DNA of 48,901 nt. Source: an uncultured Muribaculaceae bacterium (GTDB lineage: Bacteria; Bacteroidota; Bacteroidia; Bacteroidales; Muribaculaceae). The notes under the pieces are model-generated. The model made no database searches, was not told where the DNA came from, and was given only the letters and a program-made list of their open reading frames with translations. Location of the stretch: positions 1 through 48,901 of the forward strand of contig CAJUBC010000011.1 of NCBI GenBank assembly GCA_910584545.1, given 5' to 3'. Positions within the stretch are counted from its first letter, which is position 1. Each line of letters starts with the position of its first letter. The translations under genes and the position numbers were made by a program. Positions 15,290 to 23,933 of the stretch are shown piece after piece.

Positions 15290-17554
15290 ATGAATCAACC
15301 CAAGAAAGTCACGGCCGGCACGCAGCCTGACTCCACCGAGGAGGATGCAATGGTGGAGAAGGCGTTCCAGAACGTGCTGTCAGCCTATCTTGCGAGCAAC
15401 CACCGCAAGAAAGTCGAGATCATAGAACGGGCCTACCGTTTCGCCAAGGAGGCCCATAAGGGTGTGCGCCGCCGCAGCGGCGAACCTTACATCCTGCATC
15501 CCATCGCCGTGGCGCAGATCGTGATTTCAGAGCTGGGCCTCGGATCTACGTCGATATGCGCGGCGCTCCTACACGATGTGGTGGAGGACACGGAATACAC
15601 GCGAGAAGACATCGAGGCCAATTTCGGCCCGAAGATCGCATCGATAGTCGAAGGCCTGACCAAAATCTCCGGCGGTATATTCGGTGACAAGGCCTCGCTG
15701 CAGGCTGAGAATTTCCGCAAGCTCCTACTGTCAATGAGCACCGACATCAGGGTCGTGCTCATCAAGATGGCCGACCGGCTGCACAACATGCGCACCTTGG
15801 GTTCCATGCGCCCCGAGAAGCAGTTTAAGATAGCGGGCGAGACCCTGTATGTCTACGCACCTCTCGCCCACCGTCTCGGACTCTTCAAGATAAAGCTGGA
15901 ACTCGAGGACCTCGCCTTCAAATACGAACACCCGCAGAAGTATGCCGAAATCATGGCGAAAATCTCCGAAAGCGAGGAATACCGCCGCAGGATCGTGGAG
16001 GAATTCGTGGCCCCGGTGCGCGCGCGCCTCGACGCGGCCGGCTACAAGTACGAGATAAAGGCACGCGTGAAGAGCGCCTATTCCATCTACAACAAGATGG
16101 AGACCAAGAAAATACCTTTCGAGGAAATATACGACATCTACGCGGTCCGGGTCATCTTCGAGAACGATGACGATGAAAAGGAGCGCGTGAGGTGCTGGGA
16201 GATCTACACATTCTTCTCCGACGGCCACAAGGTACATCCGGACCGTCTGCGCGACTGGACCAGCACGCCGAAAGCCAACGGCTACCGCGCCCTGCATCTG
16301 ACAGCCATGGGACCGGACGGAAAATGGATCGAGGTCCAGATCCGCAGCCGTAAGATGGACGAGATAGCGGAACTCGGTTACGCAGCCCACTGGAAGTACA
16401 AGACCGGCGAGCATGACGACGACACCGAGCTCGACAAATGGATGAACACTATCAAGGACATCCTGGCCAACCCGGAGCCGAACGCCATCGACTTCCTCGA
16501 CACCATCAAGCTGAATCTGTTCTCTTCAGAGATATATGTGTTCACTCCCAAGGGAGACCTCATCACGCTGCCTACCGGCGCCACCGTGCTCGACCTCGCC
16601 TTCGAGATCCATACGGAACTCGGCCGCCACTGCATAGCGGGCAAGATAGCGCATAAATTAGTGCCCCTCGCCCACAAGCTTGAGAGCGGCGACCAGGTGG
16701 AGATCATCACTTCCGAGACCCAGACTCCACAGCCGGAATGGATGGAGTACTGCCACACGGCCAAGGCCCAGAACTACATCCGCACCGTCCTCCGCAAGGA
16801 CCGGCGCCTGTTGGTGAACCACGGACGAAGCCTTTTCAACGAGTTTGTCGCCAAGGAGAACCTGAAGAACACGCAGAAACTGGTCAAGACCATCCGCGAC
16901 CACTACGGCATAGCCTCCGACGACGACCTCTACTATCATATAGCCTGTGACGAGATCGCCCTCTCCCCCGAGGAGATGAAGGATATCTACAAGGGGAGGT
17001 CATCGATAATAAAGAAACTTCTCCGCAACCCTTTCTCATCCAAAAAGGATGACGGCAAGAACGGCGACGGCGACCAGATCCCGGATGCTCCGGTTCCCAT
17101 CAACCGCAAGGAGGTCTACGTGCTGCATCCGGACCTGGAGAAACCGAACTATCTGGTACAGCCCTGCTGCAACCCGATACCGGGAGACGACGTGCTGGGA
17201 TTCGTCAACAGCGACGAGCAGGTGGTGCTCCACAAGGTGAGCTGCAGCAACGCCATGCGACTCAAGAGCAGCTACGGGCCGCGGCTGGTGGCCACGCGCT
17301 GGGGGGAGATCGCCGAGCGCTTCACGGTGGTCATCGCCGCCGAGGGAATCGACCGTCACGGCGTGCTTGAGGAAATCACCGACATCCTCTCCAACAAGCT
17401 CGGCCTCAACATACGCGGACTGAGCATCAACGCCCGTCAGGAAGTGTTCCACTGCGAGATAACAGTGCAGGTGGACAGCACCGCCATGGCAGACCGCATC
17501 TGCCAGGCGCTTAAAGACATCAAGGGAATCAAATCGGCACAAAGAATCTCATGA
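15290..17554 (+). CDS. rel: RelA/SpoT family (p)ppGpp synthetase/hydrolase
   Basis: Bifunctional stringent-response enzyme of 754 residues. I start at the ATG at 15290 (MNQPKKVTAG); a TTG at 15245 would lie inside the -33/-7 promoter region. The HD hydrolase domain is intact (YILHPIAVAQ, then LLHDVVEDT with H95 and D96). The synthetase domain follows (KSAYSIYNKMETKKIPFEE, then YDIYAVRVIF and KANGYRALHL). Next come a TGS domain (LITLPTGATVLDLAFEIH), a zinc-finger/helical part (YLVQPCCNPIPGDD) and a C-terminal ACT domain (FTVVIAAEGIDRHGVLEEIT). It senses starvation on the ribosome. Its stop overlaps the start of the next gene by 4 bp. Confidence 0.97.
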   Translation: MNQPKKVTAGTQPDSTEEDAMVEKAFQNVLSAYLASNHRKKVEIIERAYRFAKEAHKGVRRRSGEPYILHPIAVAQIVISELGLGSTSICAALLHDVVEDTEYTREDIEANFGPKIASIVEGLTKISGGIFGDKASLQAENFRKLLLSMSTDIRVVLIKMADRLHNMRTLGSMRPEKQFKIAGETLYVYAPLAHRLGLFKIKLELEDLAFKYEHPQKYAEIMAKISESEEYRRRIVEEFVAPVRARLDAAGYKYEIKARVKSAYSIYNKMETKKIPFEEIYDIYAVRVIFENDDDEKERVRCWEIYTFFSDGHKVHPDRLRDWTSTPKANGYRALHLTAMGPDGKWIEVQIRSRKMDEIAELGYAAHWKYKTGEHDDDTELDKWMNTIKDILANPEPNAIDFLDTIKLNLFSSEIYVFTPKGDLITLPTGATVLDLAFEIHTELGRHCIAGKIAHKLVPLAHKLESGDQVEIITSETQTPQPEWMEYCHTAKAQNYIRTVLRKDRRLLVNHGRSLFNEFVAKENLKNTQKLVKTIRDHYGIASDDDLYYHIACDEIALSPEEMKDIYKGRSSIIKKLLRNPFSSKKDDGKNGDGDQIPDAPVPINRKEVYVLHPDLEKPNYLVQPCCNPIPGDDVLGFVNSDEQVVLHKVSCSNAMRLKSSYGPRLVATRWGEIAERFTVVIAAEGIDRHGVLEEITDILSNKLGLNIRGLSINARQEVFHCEITVQVDSTAMADRICQALKDIKGIKSAQRIS

Positions 17555-19662
17555 AATATCTGAAAAAGAAACTTCTGATACGTCTGGGGCTGATCCTCGG
17601 CTCCACAATCATCATTCTGTGGCTTCTGCCTCACGACGACCATCAGTCGTACTCCTACGAGCAGAACCAGCCATGGCGCTACCCGCTGCTCACGGCGGAA
17701 TTCGACATGCCGGTGCTCCGCGACTCAGCGTCGGCGCGCGTGATGCGCGACAGCATCGACGCATCGTTCGTGCCTTTCGTGAAACGCGACAACTCGGTAC
17801 AGACCAGCGGAATAACCCGCTTCCGCAACGCTGTGGCCGGAGAACTCACTCCCGCCGAATCAAGCGAGCTCTCCTCGCTGCTGACCGAGGTATATTGGCG
17901 CGGGGTGGTGTCGTCCGACCTATATGAGCGCGTCAGGAAACGCACCGGCGGCAAGCTGCGGGTGGAATCATCGGAAAACGGCGCGAGCACAGTGGTCACC
18001 ATCGACGGCTCCGGAATGCTATCGCCCGCCAAAGCCTTCGAATACATCGACTCCGTCTTCAACAGCCGCCATAAATCACGCAAGAACGGAATCTCCAACC
18101 GTCTTGCCGACACCAAGGGAGCGGTTGCGCTCAATGCCGTCCTCACGCCCAACGTGGTACCCGACACGGCGGTCAACGCCAAGTTCCTCGAGCAGGAGCT
18201 CCTCACCGTCAACGGCGCCCTCGGCGTGATCAAGAAGGGACAGAGGATCGTGGACCGGGGCGAAATCGTCACCCCGCAGATATTCACCAACCTCAACACC
18301 TATCTCGACATGCTCGAGACCAACGGAAACACCGAGCGGGAATCCACCTACTTCATGGCCGGACAGGCTCTCTACCTGCTCATCTGCTTCACCGGGCTGT
18401 TCGTGTTCCTGTCCATATACCGTCCAGTATTCTACGAATCCGACAAGAAGATGTTGTTCCTGATGACATTCATCACGCTGTTCGTGATCTTCTCGGTGCT
18501 TATGTTCGAATACTTCGCCAACGGTCCCTATTTCGTCCCGTACGCTATGGTACCGGTAGTGATTCTCGTTTTCTTCGACTCGCGGACAGCTATCTTCTCT
18601 CTGCTTGTGACCGTGATGATCAGCGCTCTCGTGACTGTCTATCCCTTCCAGTTCATATTCCTCCAGCTGGCGGCGGGGCTTACCGCGGCATTCAGCATCC
18701 ATACTCTGAGCCAGCGCTCGCAGCTGCTCCGCACCGCTCTCTATACATTTCTGGCCTACTGCGTGACCTACACAGCCATCAGGCTTCTTTCCGACGGAAA
18801 CCTCGTCCACTTCGAATGGCGCACCATCGGGGCGTTCGCGATCAACGCGGTGGTTCTTTCATTCGCCTACATCTTCGTCCTCATCGTGGAGAAAATCTAC
18901 GGATTCACCTCCACCGTGACCCTCGTGGAGCTCTCAGACATCAACAATCCGTTGCTGCGGCGCCTCGCGCAGGAAGCCCCCGGCACATTCCAGCACTCCA
19001 TGCAGGTGTCGACCCTCGCCGCCGAAGCAGCCCGCGCCATAGGCGCCAACACCCAGCTTGTGCGTACCGGAGCCCTCTATCATGACGTGGGAAAACTCGA
19101 GAGCCCCATCTTCTTCACCGAGAACCAGCACGGCATAAATCCCCACCAGGGACTCGATCCCGAGACAAGCGCACGAAAGATCATATCGCATGTGCCGGCC
19201 GGAGTAAGCATCGCGCAGCATGCAAAGATCCCGACCCTAATCCGCAGCTTCATCACCGAGCATCATGGCCGCAGCCTGACCCGTTACTTCTACAACACCG
19301 CGGTCAACGCCAACCCCGACAAACCGGTGGACAAGACCAATTTCATGTATCCGGGCCCGAACCCGCAGTCGAAAGAGACCGCCATCCTCATGATGGCCGA
19401 TGCCGTGGAAGCCGCGTCAAGGAGTCTCAAGGATTATTCGTCGGCATCAATCAACTCTCTCGTAGACAAGATCATCGACACTCAGGAAAGCGACGGTCTC
19501 TATTCCGAATCTCCGATCAGCTTCCACGATGTGGAGGTGATAAAAGACACGTTCAGGAAGCGGCTGGCCACGATCTATCACTCCCGCGTGAGCTATCCGG
19601 AACTGAACCGGACAGACGACACGCCGAAAAAGGAACCGGAGGAAACTGCCGTGGAGAAATAA
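17551..19662 (+). CDS. pgpH: 7TM-HD (PgpH/YqfF-type) cyclic-di-AMP phosphodiesterase
   Basis: A 703-residue inner-membrane protein. It has an N-terminal transmembrane helix (LLIRLGLILGSTIIILWLL), a large extracytoplasmic domain to about 260, and a cluster of helices at about 265-445 (7TMR-HDED type). A cytosolic HD phosphohydrolase domain follows: QEAPGTFQHSMQVSTLAAEA, ALYHDVGKLESP, then ITEHHGRSLTRYFY. Family members characterised in Gram-positive bacteria hydrolyse c-di-AMP to pApA and are inhibited by ppGpp. That activity is by family, not shown here. The ATGA overlap with rel implies coupled translation, tying two nucleotide second messengers together. Confidence 0.93.
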   Translation: MKYLKKKLLIRLGLILGSTIIILWLLPHDDHQSYSYEQNQPWRYPLLTAEFDMPVLRDSASARVMRDSIDASFVPFVKRDNSVQTSGITRFRNAVAGELTPAESSELSSLLTEVYWRGVVSSDLYERVRKRTGGKLRVESSENGASTVVTIDGSGMLSPAKAFEYIDSVFNSRHKSRKNGISNRLADTKGAVALNAVLTPNVVPDTAVNAKFLEQELLTVNGALGVIKKGQRIVDRGEIVTPQIFTNLNTYLDMLETNGNTERESTYFMAGQALYLLICFTGLFVFLSIYRPVFYESDKKMLFLMTFITLFVIFSVLMFEYFANGPYFVPYAMVPVVILVFFDSRTAIFSLLVTVMISALVTVYPFQFIFLQLAAGLTAAFSIHTLSQRSQLLRTALYTFLAYCVTYTAIRLLSDGNLVHFEWRTIGAFAINAVVLSFAYIFVLIVEKIYGFTSTVTLVELSDINNPLLRRLAQEAPGTFQHSMQVSTLAAEAARAIGANTQLVRTGALYHDVGKLESPIFFTENQHGINPHQGLDPETSARKIISHVPAGVSIAQHAKIPTLIRSFITEHHGRSLTRYFYNTAVNANPDKPVDKTNFMYPGPNPQSKETAILMMADAVEAASRSLKDYSSASINSLVDKIIDTQESDGLYSESPISFHDVEVIKDTFRKRLATIYHSRVSYPELNRTDDTPKKEPEETAVEK

Positions 19663-19691
19663 AAAAAGCGTTTCAGACGTTGTAAGGATAT

Positions 19692-20234
19692 ATGGCCGTT
19701 TTTCTGATAATATTGAGTTGCCTCCTGTGGGTCGCCTCCATCTGGCTGCTGACGGAGCGTCAGGGAATAGCTCCGGTGCTTTCATGGCTGGGGCTCGGAG
19801 CCATCCGTCTCGCCTCGCGTGACGGCTACCATATCCTGCCGGTGAACGCCACCATCCTGACCGCATGGCTCTGCATGACTGTAGTGGTGACACTCGTATC
19901 CTACCTCCAGCCTGAACCCATCCGCCGCCAGACCCGCGGCATGGGCTACATCGCCGTCGGAGCCGTGGCCGGCATGGCCGTGGGGCTGCTCGCCTTCTCT
20001 TTCACCACGAGCCTCGGCGTCCTCTACACCTCGATGATCCTCGGGTGCGTGGCGGGAATCTTTTTCGGATTCCTTCTATACACGCGGACACCCGACGGAC
20101 GTGCTGTAGGCATCGGATCCGGCCATTTCTTCCAATACCTTCTGGCCAAAGGATTCCCCGCGGCCATCACCGTGATGCAGATCGGCGTGGCCATAGTGCT
20201 CGCCATCGCAGTCTACAACGTCAGCGCCTTATGA
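19692..20234 (+). CDS. Uncharacterised membrane protein, about five transmembrane helices
   Basis: A 180-residue very hydrophobic protein with helices at about residues 1-18, 52-70, 82-103, 106-130 and 155-177. A conserved-looking cytosolic or periplasmic loop contains YLQPEPIRRQTRGMGY. I do not recognise the family. AAGGA lies a few bases before the ATG. It is 29 bp downstream of pgpH and overlaps the next gene by 4 bp (ATGA), so it belongs to the rel-pgpH operon. Confidence 0.8.
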   Translation: MAVFLIILSCLLWVASIWLLTERQGIAPVLSWLGLGAIRLASRDGYHILPVNATILTAWLCMTVVVTLVSYLQPEPIRRQTRGMGYIAVGAVAGMAVGLLAFSFTTSLGVLYTSMILGCVAGIFFGFLLYTRTPDGRAVGIGSGHFFQYLLAKGFPAAITVMQIGVAIVLAIAVYNVSAL

Positions 20235-21067
20235 AACACCTGAAGAGAATCATCATATCCCTGTCAGCCTTCCTGCTGATTCTCCTCCCGCTGGCCGGCT
20301 CCGCGCAGCAGCCTGCCGGCAATGCCGCGAACAAGCGCAAGATCAAAGTGGAGAAACCGGACCTCGAGGCCATCCGCAAGGCCACCCTCGACCCGGACAA
20401 TCCATACTACTTCCCGCGCCTGAAGGCGAAGTATGAGATAAACGACACCACCATGACCTCCGAGGAGTTCCGTAACTTCTATCTCGGATACATGTTCCAG
20501 GAGGATTATGATCCCTACCGCGTGTCGCCCTATTCCGGAATCACCGACGACCTCCGCGCCAAGCCGACGCATACCCGCGAGGAAATCGACACCATCATCA
20601 AGTACGCGCAGCTCACCCTGGAGGACAACCCCCTTGACCTGCGCCAGATGTCGTTTCTGGTCCATGTCCTCAAGGAACGCCGCAAGGACATGCGGGCCAA
20701 GATATGGGAGTACAGGCTCGAGCATCTGCTCGGAGCGATCAAGAGCACCGGCACCGGGGAGGATGTGGAGAACGCCTGGTACGTGGTCTACCCGATGCAT
20801 GAGTACGACATGGTCCAGCTTCTCGGCTACGAGGCGACCGACGCCCAGTTCATCGAGCCGGGTACCGACTATCTGACGGTACGCCCCGATGAAAACGACA
20901 CGCGCAAGCGCGACAAATCGGCCAAGGGATTCTATTTCAATGTGGAGATTCCTCAGAAGCAGTATGAGCTGAAGCATCCCGAGGCCCTCGAGACCGAGGA
21001 GGAAGAGGTGATGACCGGCACACTCCCCGATGACGAAGAGAACGCCGACGACCTGCCGGCGCAATGA
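20231..21067 (+). CDS. DUF4919-like secreted protein
   Basis: A 278-residue exported protein. The start is the ATG at 20231, which overlaps the preceding stop and gives a good signal peptide (KRIIISLSAFLLILLPLAGSA, cleavage near AQ-QP). The body has NPYYFPRLKAKYEINDTTM, FYLGYMFQEDYDPYR and NAWYVVYPMHEYDM, a pattern I associate with DUF4919 of Bacteroidetes, function unknown. The C-terminus is acidic (ETEEEEVMTG). It is translationally coupled to the membrane protein upstream, which suggests that the two act together. The longer frame starting at 20045 is rejected because it runs through the upstream gene. Confidence 0.82.
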   Translation: MKHLKRIIISLSAFLLILLPLAGSAQQPAGNAANKRKIKVEKPDLEAIRKATLDPDNPYYFPRLKAKYEINDTTMTSEEFRNFYLGYMFQEDYDPYRVSPYSGITDDLRAKPTHTREEIDTIIKYAQLTLEDNPLDLRQMSFLVHVLKERRKDMRAKIWEYRLEHLLGAIKSTGTGEDVENAWYVVYPMHEYDMVQLLGYEATDAQFIEPGTDYLTVRPDENDTRKRDKSAKGFYFNVEIPQKQYELKHPEALETEEEEVMTGTLPDDEENADDLPAQ

Positions 21068-21113
21068 CAGGATAATGTGGGCCGCAATTACTGAATAAAT
21101 TCAATTACAAAAT

Positions 21114-21695
21114 ATGAGCAAAAGTGAAAACGAGAAGGCTTCCGTAGTGGAGCCCGGCATGTACGTGGAATATGCCTACCGCCTGTACGATGAGAACGGA
21201 GGCGCCCTTCTGTTCGAAGCCACGCGCGAACACCCCGACATGATGGTATGCGGAGCTTCCACCGAGGTCGTTCCCGGTCTGGTCCAGGCCATGGAGGGTC
21301 TCAAGGCAGGAGACCGCTTCGAGACCATCCTGCCTCCCGAGGCGGCATTCGGACCGCGCCGCGAGGATGACGTGATAGAACTCGAAAAGGATATCTTCAT
21401 GCGCGACGGTGAGCTTGCAGAAGAGGTGAAGCCGGGGGCTGTACTCCCGATGATGACCGCCGAGGGCTACCGCGTGATAGGCACGGTCCTTGAGATAGGC
21501 GACAAGAAAATCCGCATGGACTTCAACCATCCCTTCGCTGGGATGACAGTCCGCTACGACGGAGAGATCATAAAAGTGCGCGAAGCCACACCCGACGAGA
21601 TTCATCCCGCGGGTGGCTGCGGCGGCTGCCATGGCGGCTGCGGCGGTGGCGGCTGCGATAACGGTGGCTGCGACAGCGGCTGCTGCGGCAACTAA
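21114..21695 (+). CDS. slyD: FKBP-type peptidyl-prolyl isomerase, SlyD-like, with Cys/Gly/His-rich metal-binding tail
   Basis: A 193-residue cytosolic prolyl isomerase and chaperone. The FKBP core is split by an insert-in-flap domain, as in SlyD: YVEYAYRLYDENGGALLFEA, then VVPGLVQAMEGLKAGDRFE, EAAFGPRREDDV, and the typical return motif NHPFAGMTVRYDGEI. The last about 30 residues are rich in Gly and Cys with one His (GGCGGCHGGCGGGG, then CDNGGCDSGCCGN), similar to the nickel-binding tail of SlyD. It lies 46 bp after the DUF4919-like gene on the same strand. Role in nickel handling is inferred from the tail only. Confidence 0.93.
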   Translation: MSKSENEKASVVEPGMYVEYAYRLYDENGGALLFEATREHPDMMVCGASTEVVPGLVQAMEGLKAGDRFETILPPEAAFGPRREDDVIELEKDIFMRDGELAEEVKPGAVLPMMTAEGYRVIGTVLEIGDKKIRMDFNHPFAGMTVRYDGEIIKVREATPDEIHPAGGCGGCHGGCGGGGCDNGGCDSGCCGN

Positions 21696-21715
21696 ATTCG
21701 CCTACGGACGGGAGA

Positions 21716-21735
21716 CCGCCGCCGCAAGGCGGCGG
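21716..21735. terminator. GC-rich hairpin with GNRA loop between convergent slyD and ribH
   Basis: CCGCCGCC pairs with GGCGGCGG around GCAA. There is no clear T run, so a role in termination is likely but not certain. Confidence 0.5.
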
Positions 21736-21745
21736 CACTCGGCAC

Positions 21746-22252
21746 TCATGGCATAGAGTAGGAGGTGGCGTGGAGATTGGCCATACGTATGGCCGCCACA
21801 GCCGCCTCCGCGCCTTTATTGCCCAGCTTCCCGCCGGCACGGTCGAGGGCCTGCTGCAGATTCTCGACGGTAAGCACTCCGAATATCACCGGTGCCTTTC
21901 CGCGGGCGTTGAGCATGGCTGTTCCCTTCGCGGCAATCTGGCAGACATAATCGAAGTGCGGCGTATCGCCACGGATGACGCAACCGATCACGATCACGGC
22001 CCGGATGTCGGGCATGCTCTCGAGAGCCATGGCCGCGGCATTCACCAGCTCAACGGTGCCCGGGACATCACGCGAATAGATGTTCTGCTCGCGTGCGCCG
22101 GCACGGCGAAGCACATCGAGGGCTCCGTCGCGCAGAGCTCCTGTAACCTGCGGATTCCATTCCGCAGTGAAGACAGCGCACTTGAAATCCCCCGGGTCAA
22201 CGATCCGGGGGATTTCGAGTTCCGCGCCGTTAGTATTCAATACTGTCGACAT
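21746..22252 (-). CDS. ribH: 6,7-dimethyl-8-ribityllumazine synthase
   Basis: Penultimate enzyme of riboflavin synthesis: condenses 5-amino-6-ribitylaminouracil with dihydroxybutanone phosphate. The 168-residue length is normal. Motifs: FTAEWN (substrate aromatic), VPGTVELVNAA, CVIRGDTPHFDYVC with the catalytic histidine, and GGKLGNKGAEAAVAAIRM near the end. It is 21 bp downstream of the helical-repeat gene on the same strand. ribF, the next user of riboflavin, lies about 4.3 kb away on the same strand. Confidence 0.97.
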   Translation of the reverse strand: MSTVLNTNGAELEIPRIVDPGDFKCAVFTAEWNPQVTGALRDGALDVLRRAGAREQNIYSRDVPGTVELVNAAAMALESMPDIRAVIVIGCVIRGDTPHFDYVCQIAAKGTAMLNARGKAPVIFGVLTVENLQQALDRAGGKLGNKGAEAAVAAIRMANLHATSYSMP

Positions 22253-22273
22253 ATCAGTATATTTCGGCTTTTA

Positions 22274-23209
22274 TTATATTTCGGCTTTTTCCATTTCATC
22301 GGCACCCTTCTCCGCATCAGCCTCGATTTCCTTCTCTTCCGCGGACTCATCCTTCTTGATCTTACGCATGGCGGAACGCGCGGAGCGCTGCACCTTGTCA
22401 AGGAAATTCTTCCATGCCGAGTCATGGGCCACATTGCTGTCGATACTGTCGATCATCGCGAGAATCTCCTGCTCAAGTTCGAGAGCCTCGAGAGCGATGG
22501 CATGGGGAAGGATGGCGTTGAGCAGACGGCGGGCGCGCGCCGACTCCGACTTGCTGCGCATCATCACTGCGGCCATCTCGACAGTCATCTTCACCTCGCG
22601 GCGCGTCACCTTGCCGGCACGTTTCTTGGCGATCTTGATGGCCTCGGCGTAGAACTTGACGGCAGTGTGGTAGTCGCCGGTGGAAGCCATCATCTCGGCG
22701 GCTTTCCTGAGCGACTCCACGAGCTTGTCAGTTGCGGCGGCGACTCCGGAGTTCACCTTGTCATAGAGCATGCCGGTGTTGATCTGCTGCTTTGCGAGGA
22801 GCTCGAGCGTCTTGCGGCGGGAGCGGAGAATCCTTGTGGAAAGATCCATGGCGAGCAGGTGGTATTTTCCGAACCGCTCGCTGTCTTCCTTGATCAGGTT
22901 ACCGAGGACCTTGAAGAGGACATCCAGTTCCTTCTCGCTCTGCTTGTAGTCCTTCAGCATGAAATGTATCTCCGACAGGTCGAAGAGAAGCACCACGAGC
23001 AAAGCCCGGAACTCCTTATGGGTAAAATCGGAGGCCTCTCTGATCCTGCGCAGTGCGTCGACCGTTCGACGGAGGGCCTCGGTATATTTCTCCTCGGCGA
23101 AAAGAGCTTCGGTCTCTTTGCGCATCTCGAGCACTTCACGGATGATTACGGCATCCTCGCTTTTTTTGTCGATTCCCTTGGGATCGATCGGAAGTTCGTT
23201 TAGAGTCAT
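22274..23209 (-). CDS. Helical-repeat (TPR-like) protein of unknown function
   Basis: A 311-residue all-helical cytosolic protein without signal peptide. Segments such as EALFAEEKYTEALRRTVDAL and GDYHTAVKFYAEAIKIAKKR are TPR-like, and the C-terminal 35 residues are strongly charged (KKDESAEEKEIEADAEKG). No enzyme motif is visible. It precedes ribH by 21 bp in the same transcript. I recall a TPR gene next to ribH in other Bacteroidales, but the link between the two functions is unknown. Confidence 0.82.
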   Translation of the reverse strand: MTLNELPIDPKGIDKKSEDAVIIREVLEMRKETEALFAEEKYTEALRRTVDALRRIREASDFTHKEFRALLVVLLFDLSEIHFMLKDYKQSEKELDVLFKVLGNLIKEDSERFGKYHLLAMDLSTRILRSRRKTLELLAKQQINTGMLYDKVNSGVAAATDKLVESLRKAAEMMASTGDYHTAVKFYAEAIKIAKKRAGKVTRREVKMTVEMAAVMMRSKSESARARRLLNAILPHAIALEALELEQEILAMIDSIDSNVAHDSAWKNFLDKVQRSARSAMRKIKKDESAEEKEIEADAEKGADEMEKAEI

Positions 23210-23247
23210 ATCTGTTTTATTGTTAATTACTAAGGGGGCCGGAGAAA

Positions 23248-23269
23248 CTCGAGAATCTCGAGAATCTCG
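23248..23269. repeat. Short tandem repeat CTCGAGAAT
   Basis: The 9-bp unit CTCGAGAAT occurs twice in tandem followed by CTCGG, in the 95-bp gap between the SIS gene and the helical-repeat gene. The unit contains a CTCGAG palindrome. I see nothing else in the gap. Confidence 0.6.
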
Positions 23270-23304
23270 GGGGCGGCATCGAAGGACCGGGCGTCGGCGC
23301 GACT

Positions 23305-23910
23305 TCAGCGGCGCGACTTCACGCCGAGGTAGCCTCCGTGGTGCCGTTTGGCATACTCCTCACGGGTAAAGCCGATCTCGCGCATGGTGCCGACCACGAG
23401 CACATCTCCCATCACGGTCATCATCGTGGTGGAGGTGGTGGGGGTCAATCCGAGCGGGCACACCTCGGGTGCCCCGCCTGTAAGCAGGGTCACGTCGCCC
23501 TCCCGGGCCAGGAGGCTGTCTCCGTCACCAGTAATAACAATGACGGGGACATCGGGGTTCATTGCTCTGGCAAGTTCCACGAGTTCCATTATCTCCCTCG
23601 TCTTGCCTGAGTTGGAGAGCAGGAGCAGCAGGTCATCCGGCTGCATCACTCCGAGGTCGCCATGCTGAGCCTCGGAGGGATGAAGGAACACGGCCGGAGT
23701 GCCGGTGCTGGAGAATGTCGTGGCGATATTCATGGCGATCTGGCCGGCTTTCCCCATGCCGGATGTGATGAGTTTCCCGCCGCGACGCGCCACATGCTCC
23801 ACTATCAGGTCGATGGCCCGGGCGTAAGCGTCCGAAACGGGTATGCTCTTCAAGGCGGCCGCCTCGCGCTCCACTATATCGGCCATCAATGTCTTTATGT
23901 CTTCTTTCAT
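23305..23910 (-). CDS. SIS-domain sugar-phosphate isomerase-like protein (KpsF/GutQ type without CBS domains)
   Basis: A 201-residue cytosolic protein resembling the isomerase half of arabinose-5-phosphate isomerase, which feeds Kdo synthesis for lipopolysaccharide. Motifs: ITSGMGKAGQIAMNIATTFS, STGTPAVFLHPSEAQHGDLG, LLLLSNSGKTREI, PLGLTPTTSTTMMTVMGD, and HHGGYLGVK at the end. The usual enzyme (about 320 residues) has two CBS domains after this point; here the frame ends cleanly, so this is a SIS-only form. Such forms exist, so it need not be a broken gene. It is 23 bp after the thioesterase gene. Confidence 0.9.
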   Translation of the reverse strand: MKEDIKTLMADIVEREAAALKSIPVSDAYARAIDLIVEHVARRGGKLITSGMGKAGQIAMNIATTFSSTGTPAVFLHPSEAQHGDLGVMQPDDLLLLLSNSGKTREIMELVELARAMNPDVPVIVITGDGDSLLAREGDVTLLTGGAPEVCPLGLTPTTSTTMMTVMGDVLVVGTMREIGFTREEYAKRHHGGYLGVKSRR

Positions 23911-23933
23911 GGTAGTAATTTATCTTTTTCTGT

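Noticed and set aside
15110..15298. 62-codon minus-strand frame upstream of rel
   Set aside because: It crosses the rel promoter and the terminator; the apparent peptide is explained by the structured GC-rich block.
20045..20230. Upstream extension of the DUF4919-like gene
   Set aside because: The extension overlaps the membrane-protein gene in another frame; the ATG at 20231 gives a proper signal peptide and an ATGA overlap.
21770..23203. Open frame of 477 codons opposite ribH and the helical-repeat gene
   Set aside because: It spans two good minus-strand genes and their gap; the protein resembles no family and has shadow-type composition.
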